From positions 310,001-374,000 of the forward strand of contig CAYULF010000001.1 of NCBI GenBank assembly GCA_964445695.1: a stretch of DNA of 64,000 nucleotides, given 5' to 3'. A program made the position numbers and the translations under genes. The stretch comes from JAUIKM01 sp964445695. GTDB lineage: Bacteria > Bacteroidota > Ignavibacteria > Kapaibacteriales > UBA7675. Below are positions 53,963 to 61,923 of the stretch, piece by piece; positions within the stretch are counted from its first letter, which is position 1, and the number at the start of each line of letters is the position of its first letter. A model generated the notes under the pieces. It was not told the origin of the DNA. It was given only the letters and a program-made list of their open reading frames with translations, and searched no databases.

Positions 53963-54269
53963 TTACCGTTTTCCGCCGCAATACGCGCACAATCGCGCTT
54001 TGGGCGTGCGATATGGTTTGCCGCAGGAATCGCAGGGCGGGCCGTAGATCGTGCTTCTGTGATGAATAATTTTCAGCGGGTCCGTCTCCACGATTCCAGT
54101 TACTTTTTGATGGTACTCGATCAATGGGCCATAGATTTCGTCTTTTGGCATTGCGCCACTCTTGTACGAATTCAAAGCTTCGAAATACAGTTCGTACGCT
54201 ACTGCCGATTCCTTCTCATCAAACATCGGCACATCTTTTTTTACATTGCCAGCACCAAAGGATTTTCAT
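53963..54269 (-). pseudogene. Small three-CxxC zinc-ribbon gene, copy 2, frameshifted at an A7 run
   Basis: ATG 54269 gives MKILWCWQCKK, matching copy 1, but a run of seven A (T7 at 54236-54242 as given) puts the rest out of frame. Dropping one A restores KKDVPMFDEKE...PPCDSCGKPYRTPKARLCAYCGGKR. The rest is intact and could also start at GTG 54232, without the first CxxC. Homopolymer error in the assembly, slippage, or a real frameshift are all possible. It follows the inactive rhomboid by 42 bases. Confidence 0.7.
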
Positions 54270-54311
54270 GAAGTCTGCCTTTCACTTTTGCTTGTAGCTG
54301 ATGTTTACTCG

Positions 54312-55883
54312 TTACAAAATACGTGCCGATCGACGTTTCAGGACTCGCCTGTCCACAATGGCGAACACAGATGCGACGAGCGCTCCGACCAGCAATCCAC
54401 AAACGAGCGTGAAGAAATTAATCGCGTCAATGCCCAGGCAGAACGCGAAACCAGTAAGCCCGAATATCGCACTTGCCAACAACGCAAATTCTGCAACCTG
54501 CTCCCTCAGAATCCGCCAGGCCGCAAGTACCGACGCCGCTCCAATCAGGGCGAACATCGCGCCGGGCGCACCGACAGTTGCCGTATTTTCCACCGTATAA
54601 AAAGCCGCCACTACTGCAGCCAGACCGCCTGAAAAATAAATAATTAGCAGACGGCCGGCGCCCAGTATACGCTCGAGAAAACCTCCGATTACTATCAGAG
54701 TGCTCAGATTTAAACAGAAATGCAGCAATCCACCGTGCACAAAAACCGAAGTCGCAAGTCGCCAGAATTGACCGTAATGAATGGCCGGTGTGAAGTTTCC
54801 TCCAAACGCCAGCAAATCGGACTGCGTCGGCATTGCCTGACTTATCCCGGCTATCGACAACCCGACGAAAACAACAATATGTAACAAGGCGAGAACTGCC
54901 GTGGCACGCAGCTTCTTGTGGAGAAAGACAAAGCTCAGCGCTAGTTCCAGTTGTTCCAGTATGTCCTTCCGCAGGAACGACTGCGCAATCGTTTCAGAGT
55001 CGCGCAGCTTAGGAAATGCACATAACATCCACACGCCGATTATGCCGACTATCCAGGAAAACCACATATACAGATTCGAGTTGCCCAGCCGCGCCTCAAA
55101 TTCGCTTCGATGCGGTAGAAGAAATATCTGATTCTCCAATTTGATTGATGGCTGTCCACTGCGGACGGTATTAAACATTTCCTCCCTGATTTCGGAGTTA
55201 AACAAGCGCTCAAAATAACGGATGTCCGCAGCCTGTATGGTGTCAAATTCCCGTTGGGCATTCTCCACCAGCTGATTGCGGATGTTGGCCTTGAAATCTG
55301 CGTCTGCGCCGTACCTGGTTGATTGTTTGTAATGCAGACCGAACCAGATCGAATCGGCGCGTGAAAACGGTGACACAATGCAGTATTCCACGAACCATTC
55401 GCGATACCGGCCGCCACTGACGTACGTGGTCAATAACTTGCGATTGGCATGTTTTTCAAACTGATATTCATCGATTGCAAAGTATTTTTCGCCGGGATAC
55501 AGCCGAACGTCTGCGGCATCGCCGACGTGAACAAGACCGTATACCGCTTCGCTGAACCACATTTGACAGAGCACAAAAGGAACACCCGTGGCGAAGCATA
55601 TGGCGAAAAAATAGAAACCCCGCCAGTTGTTTCGTATCACCCACGGCTCGCGCACATTGAGTTCCAGCAGGGACAGTCGCGGAACCACAAACAAATACAC
55701 GCCGGCCACCACCAGCACAATAGGCAGCAAGACGTTGAGGGCTGTGTCCTGGAGCGGCAGCAGTCCCAACTGTTGTTCAAACAGCCAACGAAAGGCACTG
55801 TAGCCCAGTATCAATGCAAGACTCAGTAGCAACCAGGGGAAAAAGATGTGTCGGAGTTTGATTAAAGATTCTTGTACACGCAT
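54312..55883 (-). CDS. Rhomboid-like protein lacking catalytic residues (pseudoprotease)
   Basis: A 523-residue paralogue of 52123-53709. The N-terminal stretches align (FPWLLLSLALILGYSAFRWLFEQQLGLLPL against FPWLLLS-like segments of the partner). The rhomboid domain keeps QFWRLATSVFVHGGLLHFCLN, but the active-site motif reads VGAPGAMFAL with Pro in place of Ser (54564-54566), and the NAAHIGG His motif has become NFFTLVCG. It should fold as a rhomboid but not cleave. Such pseudo-rhomboids can bind and steer client proteins. Same gene order with a zinc ribbon behind it. Confidence 0.9.
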   Translation of the reverse strand: MRVQESLIKLRHIFFPWLLLSLALILGYSAFRWLFEQQLGLLPLQDTALNVLLPIVLVVAGVYLFVVPRLSLLELNVREPWVIRNNWRGFYFFAICFATGVPFVLCQMWFSEAVYGLVHVGDAADVRLYPGEKYFAIDEYQFEKHANRKLLTTYVSGGRYREWFVEYCIVSPFSRADSIWFGLHYKQSTRYGADADFKANIRNQLVENAQREFDTIQAADIRYFERLFNSEIREEMFNTVRSGQPSIKLENQIFLLPHRSEFEARLGNSNLYMWFSWIVGIIGVWMLCAFPKLRDSETIAQSFLRKDILEQLELALSFVFLHKKLRATAVLALLHIVVFVGLSIAGISQAMPTQSDLLAFGGNFTPAIHYGQFWRLATSVFVHGGLLHFCLNLSTLIVIGGFLERILGAGRLLIIYFSGGLAAVVAAFYTVENTATVGAPGAMFALIGAASVLAAWRILREQVAEFALLASAIFGLTGFAFCLGIDAINFFTLVCGLLVGALVASVFAIVDRRVLKRRSARIL

Positions 55884-56076
55884 GAGTTTGACCGCAACCG
55901 GAGATCATCCCGATACCTGATAATATGCACCGCCTTGTGAGCCAGCGCTACCGGAGTCAAATCTTACAAGACAGCAATCTATCAATTTTCATCTGTCTGA
56001 GACAGAATAATTTCGTAGTTTTCCAATCCTCTGATGTAATTTTATCTCACAGTATCGTATTTGGAGCTCACTTTTT

Positions 56077-57141
56077 ATGCCAAGATTATTTCCGGTAGTG
56101 CTTGCAGTACTGCTGCCTGGATTGCTTGCGGGCTGCGTCGAATCCGGCGTGCACTACGATGTCCCTGGGTCCGCTGAATTGCTGTTTACCATCGACGGTG
56201 CAGGCAACCGCGTGCAGTTCAGTCCGGACGGTTTCATGCTGCTCACGACCGGCGACAACGACCAGAAACTCAAATCATCTGGTGCCAGCTTGCCACGACT
56301 GTGGAGCGCGTCGAACGGCGCGCACCTGCGCGATCTGCGTCTCAAGGATCTGGATCCCAATGCCAATCAACACCACCTTCGCGCGCGTTTTCATCGGGAC
56401 GGCAGCGTCATCGCGCGCGGATGGTATCAGCAGGGATCCGACGACGCGGTACACATTCTGACCAGGTGGGATGCGCAGGACGGCGCACAACTGCGACGGG
56501 CTTTTCTCGAGCGGACCGGCCGCCTTGTCAGTCTGGCCGTCAGCCCCGACGGCCTGTACATTGCAATTGCAGCGCCGAACAGGGACATCAAGATTTACAG
56601 CGCTTCCGACTTCAGGCTGCATTCCGAATTCGAACCGGACTTCAATGACAACCCAATCGGCTCCGATATCAACTGGTCGCCGAACTCGACGAAGATAATG
56701 GCCGAAGGGCGTTTTGTCGTGACCATTTTCCAGCCGAATCCTTTTGCACGCAATCTGCCGCAGGAGATCAGCAGTTCCGCGTTCATTGGCGATGAGCATC
56801 TGCTCTTTGCGGACGCCGTCGGCATTCTACATCTGATAGACCAACGGTCGTTTGCGGACAACGGTACTTTTGTCAGTCCGAGCGACGACCTTGTTAAAAC
56901 TATCGCCGTGGCGTCGGACGGCAGTCTGTTTGCCGTCGCCGGCGATGGCAGTGAAAACAACGGCGACAACGACTACATCACCGTCCGCGTGCACCGGGTG
57001 TTTAACGGCGAGGTCATTGCGGAACTCAGGCTGCCGCGTGTTCCGGTAACGGAAATGAGTTTCGACAACAAGGCCGACAAATTGGCAATCGCCAATGCCG
57101 ATAACAATATTATGGTGTTTAACATTTCTCCCAACAAATAA
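56077..57141 (+). CDS. WD40-like propeller lipoprotein
   Basis: A 354-residue lipoprotein: MPRLFPVVLAVLLPGLLAGCVESG has a standard lipobox. The mature part has WD40/PD40-type repeats such as VQFSPDGFMLLTTGDND, VSLAVSPDGLYIAIAAPNRDIKIYSASD and KTIAVASDGSLFAVAGDGS. It may act as an envelope scaffold. The outer-membrane-protein gene follows 35 bases later on the same strand, so the two are probably one operon. Confidence 0.85.
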   Translation: MPRLFPVVLAVLLPGLLAGCVESGVHYDVPGSAELLFTIDGAGNRVQFSPDGFMLLTTGDNDQKLKSSGASLPRLWSASNGAHLRDLRLKDLDPNANQHHLRARFHRDGSVIARGWYQQGSDDAVHILTRWDAQDGAQLRRAFLERTGRLVSLAVSPDGLYIAIAAPNRDIKIYSASDFRLHSEFEPDFNDNPIGSDINWSPNSTKIMAEGRFVVTIFQPNPFARNLPQEISSSAFIGDEHLLFADAVGILHLIDQRSFADNGTFVSPSDDLVKTIAVASDGSLFAVAGDGSENNGDNDYITVRVHRVFNGEVIAELRLPRVPVTEMSFDNKADKLAIANADNNIMVFNISPNK

Positions 57142-57176
57142 TTCTCACCGGCCATCAGATCCATCGGGACTTAAAC

Positions 57177-57866
57177 ATGAAGTATTCCAGACTTTGCTTC
57201 CTGGCCTTCCTCGGATTGGCCGCCTCCCTGCAGACGGCCGGCGCTTTCGAGCTCTTCCCCGGCTGGGGCGTCGCCAACTCTCACATGGGCTATGAAGAGT
57301 ATCGAATCCTTGAATTAAATACTTTCAACGGACAGACGACGCCGGGAATCGAATACCGCCATTTGGCCAAAACATTTAACAGCTCGGCAGACCTGAACCT
57401 GCCTGTAATCCGGGCCCTGGACTACTTCACGCTTGGACTCAGGTTTGGGTTTAACATCGTGGGCGGCGGCGACAGAATTCCGACGGCACTGGAATATGCA
57501 ACGGACCCGGGAGGCAGTGTCAGGCCGGAGCCGGTCGGCCCGCAGAATCCCGACGAAGTCGGTGCGTTCGCCGTGCCGCTGTTTGTGACGTTCAACTATG
57601 GAGCCACGACAAATGGCGAGTTCGAGCACCCATTTGGTTTGACGCTGGGACTTGGTAAAACATTCACATATCCTTCGCAGTTTGAAGAGTGGATTGAATT
57701 CCCGACTGCATATTTTGAACTCAACTGGTCGCCTCTGCGCGACGAACAGGAGGCCTGGTTTGTCTCGCTGCGTTATGCGAAATCACTTGGCAGCTATAAA
57801 TTTAACGAGCGGCTGTCAGTATCCAGCCAACAGCTTTCAATCGGCCTCGGTTTCACAACGTATTAA
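57177..57866 (+). CDS. Putative outer-membrane beta-barrel protein
   Basis: A 229-residue exported protein: signal MKYSRLCFLAFLGLAASLQTAGA, then alternating strands with aromatic girdle-like residues (YFTLGLRFGFNIV, FAVPLFVTFNYGAT, HPFGLTLGLGKTFTY, AYFELNWSPL, WFVSLRYAKS) and a last strand QQLSIGLGFTTY ending in an aromatic residue, as in outer-membrane barrels. Its specific function is not evident. It probably shares a transcript with the propeller lipoprotein. Confidence 0.75.
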   Translation: MKYSRLCFLAFLGLAASLQTAGAFELFPGWGVANSHMGYEEYRILELNTFNGQTTPGIEYRHLAKTFNSSADLNLPVIRALDYFTLGLRFGFNIVGGGDRIPTALEYATDPGGSVRPEPVGPQNPDEVGAFAVPLFVTFNYGATTNGEFEHPFGLTLGLGKTFTYPSQFEEWIEFPTAYFELNWSPLRDEQEAWFVSLRYAKSLGSYKFNERLSVSSQQLSIGLGFTTY

Positions 57867-57887
57867 GGCCGATTTATCACCCGCTCT

Positions 57888-58095
57888 CCGACTCATGAAC
57901 TTCGCCCTCGCTTCTCTCCGGCTTGTTTTATGACTTTTTTGTTCATCTTCGAGTTTGAAGTTCCAGGGTTTCAAACCGGCCAAACGCCTTTAAACGCAAA
58001 GACTCCGAACACTGTTCGGAGTCTTGTTGTATCTGACTGCATGACAAACAAAATGGGCTTTGCCGGAATTCGGAGGGTGTTGGCGGATGTCAAAA
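57888..58095 (+). repeat. Dispersed intergenic repeat, copy 7
   Basis: GAACTTCGCCCTCGCTTCTC, CCGGCTTGTTTTATGACTTT, then a strong terminator hairpin, ATGACAAACAAAATGGGCTT and TGCCGGAATTCGGAGGGTGT. It is homologous over about 200 bp to copy 8 at 61722-61915. The left arm resembles copies 2 and 3. Here the central hairpin is a clear terminator between convergent genes. Confidence 0.8.
57999..58025. terminator. Strong hairpin terminator inside repeat copy 7
   Basis: AAGACTCCGAACA-C-TGTTCGGAGTCTT is a near-perfect palindrome with 13-base arms. It is followed by GTTGT, so the T-run is poor, but it stands between two convergent genes. Confidence 0.75.
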
Positions 58096-58149
58096 TGTTT
58101 ATTAACGGGTTAACAAAAGTTAACTTCCAGTCAGGTTTAACACCACGCG

Positions 58150-61137
58150 TCAGGGCTGAATCCTGCTTACGATCAGGTGGCTGTGGCAAAACTCCTCGCG
58201 ATTGAGGTCCTGCAGGACGTTCTCGATAAATCCGTATGCGTCGGAAGCGCGGTAGAAGCCGCCGTAGCAGGGTACCCCGTCGTCGTAAAATTGTCGGCCG
58301 GCATAGCTTGATTCGAGATTTTTGAACGCATCAAAACGAAGTCGCATGCCGCGTTCATCGTACTCGTACCACGGATTAAGCAGTTTAATCGTATACCTGA
58401 ACTTCCCTTTTGGACGGTCGATTTGCGGATAGGCGTCCGGGTCGTAACGGTTCTCAATCACTCCGATGCGCACGCAGCAATTCATGCGTCGGGACCAGTC
58501 ATTTGCGCGGTCGTGTCTGCTTTCGCCGGCATAGGGGTTTAACTCCTGCACGTACTTGTGATCGCCAAAGCCGGTGGCAATGTGTAACTGCGAGGGATGA
58601 CAAAATGCCTTGAGGTATTGCTCAACAGTGGTTAAACGATCCCAGGATAAATTAAAATTGTGCTCGGGTGAGTGTACGTCGCTCGTGTAACCCTCCAGGC
58701 TGATGCAAAGGTCCGGACGTTCGCGCAGCATATCAGCAAAGTCCCGCAGCTCCCCGGGATTGAGTACGTCGTCCAGACCGGATTTTCCAACGGGAAAGTA
58801 GATATTCGAGAACGACTTTGAACATGTTTTCGGACACGGCTCCGAATTGCGCCTGGTGTTCGACTCCGAGCAGGGATGCAGATACCGTTTTGAATGAGGC
58901 TCGGAATACGGCTTCGAACAGGGATCAGGCCCCGGCTTCGGGTACGAATTCAGAAATGGCTTCGAATACGGCTTCAAACAAGGGTCGGAATGCGGCTGCG
59001 GGCAGGGATCGTGGTAATACTTCAGTCGCGGGCCGGTGTGTGGCTCCGGGCAGGGATCGTAGTACGACCTCGGTCGCGGGCCGGTGCGCGGCTCCGGGCA
59101 GGGATCGTACGACCTCGATCGCGGGCAGGGATGCTGGCAAGGATGCGAATATCGCTTCCAGCATGGCTTCGGGTACGAATTTGAACAAGGCGCACTGCGA
59201 TTGCAATACCAGGTATCCTGCGCCAGTATCCCCGAATAGGGGCTGCACACTCTTAACAAAAGATCGGTCGGGGAATATGAGTGGCAGTCCTGACGTCGTC
59301 GATAACACAGCCGGTAAAGATTTTGCGTCAACTTGCCGTGAAACTGACTGAATATCTCGCGCAAGTCCACGCGCTCGCCGCTGGATGGAATCAGAAAGAA
59401 GTACCCGCCCGTTCCATTCGTCAGCGTTGAATACGCCGTCGCTGAATATGTGGTTGTTGAAAGCGTCGTCGTGGAACGCCACGTCGAATATCTTGAATGC
59501 ATCATCGCGCGCACGTCGAGTCCACGCCCTTCCATACAGGACAGCATAATCGACTTGTAGTCAAACTCCATTGAACTGCTGCTGCTGCTGTGGCTCATTT
59601 GATTGGTGGGGCCGACAACGCTGAGAGTCACATTTTCCAGATTTAACAAATCGACCATGCTCTCCGCCGTGAACCGCGTCCATCCCATCGAAGAGCGGGC
59701 ATTCCGAGCGTCGTGGAATCCGGCATCCGTCAATACCACAAAGTGTCTGGAAGCATTCGGCCTCAAAGGCAAATCAAAGCCCGCGGCCATGGCCTCAAGT
59801 GCATTTTCGTCCGGATCCCCGCCGCCGTGCGCGTAGACGGCTGAAAGCCACTCCGAAAAGAGGAAAACATCTGATGTCATTCCCTGGCATTTGCGCACTT
59901 CGTCGCCGTACACCACCAGCCCCAGGCGGTAGTCAACTCCCGAATACGACAAATGCCGGGCAAAAAAATGAATATCATTTTTCAGGGCGCTGATATAGGG
60001 CTGCATGCTGCTGGTACCGTCGATCATAAACACAAAATCGACGGCAGCACGTACTTCGCCGCAAATTCTATCCACGGAAATTATTTCAACCGGCCGCCCG
60101 TTTTCCAGGACTTCCAACTGATGCATGTATGTCGGCCGCAAAGATCGACCCGTTCGCGAATCACGCATGTCAAAAAACAGCTCTCCGACCCGGCCTTCAG
60201 CACAGTCCGCACCGCGCAGATTCAATAGAACATCGCCTTTGCGGACATCGCCGGTCCACCTGTCGTGCGGGTGGCCTCCTTCGTACATTCCGCCGCCGCG
60301 ATAGCCGGGGGAACCGCGATAGCCGCCGTATCCCGGATGATCGAGCGAGCCGTCATAGCCGCCATATCTGTCATAACCACCCGTGCCGTCATAACCGCCG
60401 CGGTCCGGATAGTCACCAGTGCTGCCATAGTCGTCATAACCGCGGGAGTCGCCATAACCGCCCGTTCCGCTGTAGCTCCCCCCACCGCTTTCCATGTCGT
60501 ATCTCCCCTCGGCCAGCATTTGCATTGCATCTTCGGCAAAGGGATTGTCGGGATTTTTTTCGGCAAATTGCCTGAACGCCTCCGTGCCCGCACTCCAGGC
60601 GGTCAGAAACTGTATCTTCCACATCTTGCAGCGCGCCACGTCCGCCGCCTTGCTGGATTGGTGGCCGTGGATGAAATCGAGAATGGCGAATACATCGTTT
60701 AACCTGCCAAGCGTATCCAGCAGACGCCGTTCTTCCTCGGCGCTGTAGTAGATCGGTTCGATGACCTTCACATCCACCGAAATTTGATCCAGCCAATCCG
60801 CCAGATCGGGATCGATTGCGTCGATCAGCTTGGCAACGAATGTGGTGTCCGACATAGGCGCAAACTTGCGTTTGCCGTTCAACAGTTCTGTCTGTTCACC
60901 CAGCCTGACGGCAAATTGTTCGTAGGTTGCATACTCGCCGGCGGTCCAGGAGATGGTGGTCGAATCATGACGCCTGATGACCATCGGGTCCGCCGTCAAC
61001 TCAATAGTGCTCATGTTTGCACACGCGCCGGACATTATCGCCGCGGTAGCAATCAACAGGATGCCCAAAATTCTCTGAATGAGAGGTCTGAATTCGTGGT
61101 TCTTTCGAATGCGATGGTTCAGGGTGTTTTGTTCCAT
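58150..61137 (-). CDS. Lipoprotein with vWA domain, Cys-Pro-Tyr repeat and OmpA-like C-terminus
   Basis: A 995-residue exported protein with a lipobox-like end of its signal (ILLIATAAIMSGAC). A helical N-terminal part is followed by a Gly/Tyr-rich linker (residues about 215-290). A von Willebrand A domain (about 365-600) has the MIDAS motif DGTSSM and VVLTDAG. Then comes a low-complexity Cys/Pro/Tyr/Ser repeat of DPCPEP-type (about 640-775). The C-terminal OmpA-like domain (IYFPVGKSGLDDVLNPGELRDFADML, NLSWDRLTTVEQYL) should bind peptidoglycan. A surface complex with adhesive or mechanical function is likely. Repeat copies 7 and 8 flank it. Confidence 0.85.
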   Translation of the reverse strand: MEQNTLNHRIRKNHEFRPLIQRILGILLIATAAIMSGACANMSTIELTADPMVIRRHDSTTISWTAGEYATYEQFAVRLGEQTELLNGKRKFAPMSDTTFVAKLIDAIDPDLADWLDQISVDVKVIEPIYYSAEEERRLLDTLGRLNDVFAILDFIHGHQSSKAADVARCKMWKIQFLTAWSAGTEAFRQFAEKNPDNPFAEDAMQMLAEGRYDMESGGGSYSGTGGYGDSRGYDDYGSTGDYPDRGGYDGTGGYDRYGGYDGSLDHPGYGGYRGSPGYRGGGMYEGGHPHDRWTGDVRKGDVLLNLRGADCAEGRVGELFFDMRDSRTGRSLRPTYMHQLEVLENGRPVEIISVDRICGEVRAAVDFVFMIDGTSSMQPYISALKNDIHFFARHLSYSGVDYRLGLVVYGDEVRKCQGMTSDVFLFSEWLSAVYAHGGGDPDENALEAMAAGFDLPLRPNASRHFVVLTDAGFHDARNARSSMGWTRFTAESMVDLLNLENVTLSVVGPTNQMSHSSSSSSMEFDYKSIMLSCMEGRGLDVRAMMHSRYSTWRSTTTLSTTTYSATAYSTLTNGTGGYFFLIPSSGERVDLREIFSQFHGKLTQNLYRLCYRRRQDCHSYSPTDLLLRVCSPYSGILAQDTWYCNRSAPCSNSYPKPCWKRYSHPCQHPCPRSRSYDPCPEPRTGPRPRSYYDPCPEPHTGPRLKYYHDPCPQPHSDPCLKPYSKPFLNSYPKPGPDPCSKPYSEPHSKRYLHPCSESNTRRNSEPCPKTCSKSFSNIYFPVGKSGLDDVLNPGELRDFADMLRERPDLCISLEGYTSDVHSPEHNFNLSWDRLTTVEQYLKAFCHPSQLHIATGFGDHKYVQELNPYAGESRHDRANDWSRRMNCCVRIGVIENRYDPDAYPQIDRPKGKFRYTIKLLNPWYEYDERGMRLRFDAFKNLESSYAGRQFYDDGVPCYGGFYRASDAYGFIENVLQDLNREEFCHSHLIVSRIQP

Positions 61138-61326
61138 AGTCTTTTTATTAAATAATTGTTAAACCACGAATCTTGAAAATTCTTTAATCTGCCTTTTTTA
61201 TCCCTCGACCGACTACATGGGCGGTGAACGCCGCAGGCAATTTGTCTCAGGCACTCCACTCCACGTCCACTGGTCAGGTGCGGACGGAACGGAACGACAA
61301 AAGTAGAGATTGCTCTGATTTTTACA

Positions 61327-61347
61327 AATACGTAGTATATACGTATT
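61327..61347. promoter_or_regulatory. Palindrome AATACGTA-N5-TACGTATT
   Basis: A perfect inverted repeat with 8-base arms around GTATA, about 190 bases before the vWA-protein start. It could be an operator, but no binding protein is suggested by the neighbourhood. Confidence 0.4.
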
Positions 61348-61721
61348 CCGGACTATTGCTTGGATAATTCGAATGCGCCGAGCATTCATTCCCAGGAATG
61401 CAGTTGTGGTGATTCTTCAACAGCGAGATTCAAAAACCTGGCGGGCATGCCGGCCGGATCGGTGCATTCAAACTGATCAGATGTCCCTGGTCAATATTCC
61501 AGACTTGTGTTTGCAGGCCGCCGGCAAGGCAACTTGCGCATTTTCCACGCCTGCAACAATGCATCAGTCGCGACCGACGACCAACTCCCCGCAAGACTTC
61601 GTCCGGGTAATTCGCCGATGGAATCTGCAACAGCATGCTCCCTGTCCGCAGAAAATATGCAAATCCGAAGAAGTCACAAATATTACCTGTGTGATCAAAT
61701 ACACTCCGGCGCTTGAAACCC

Positions 61722-61915
61722 GCTTGAACTTCGCCCTCGCTTTGCTCCGGCTTGTTTTATGACTTTATTGTTAATCTTCGAGTTGGACGTCAGAAAACTT
61801 GGAGCCGGTTAAACAAATCAAACACAAAGACTCCGAGACGCAGTTCGGAGTCTTGTCGTTGGTATCTGCAAGATTAGCAAAAGGGCCTTTGCAGGAATTC
61901 GGCAGGTGTTGCCAA
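61722..61915 (+). repeat. Dispersed intergenic repeat, copy 8
   Basis: Starts TTGAACTTCGCCCTCGCTTT, CCGGCTTGTTTTATGACTTT and ends with GGCCTTTGCAGGAATTCGGC; homologous to copy 7 throughout. Confidence 0.8.
61827..61854. terminator. Hairpin terminator inside repeat copy 8
   Basis: AAGACTCCGA pairs with TCGGAGTCTT (10 bp, 8-base loop). The same stem as in copy 7 with a different loop, so the stem is conserved. It lies downstream of the gene at 61924-63231. Confidence 0.75.
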
Positions 61916-61923
61916 TTGTGATA

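Larger units (their letters stand above)
61138..61923. other. 0.79 kb intergenic region
   Basis: Between the start of the vWA-protein gene and the stop of the next reverse gene. It contains the palindrome at 61327 and repeat copy 8 with its terminator. Open frames are short shadows. Confidence 0.55.

Noticed and set aside
58818..59351. Forward frame opposite the Cys-Pro-Tyr repeat
   Set aside because: The repetitive DNA keeps several frames open; only the reverse frame links the vWA and OmpA-like domains without a break.
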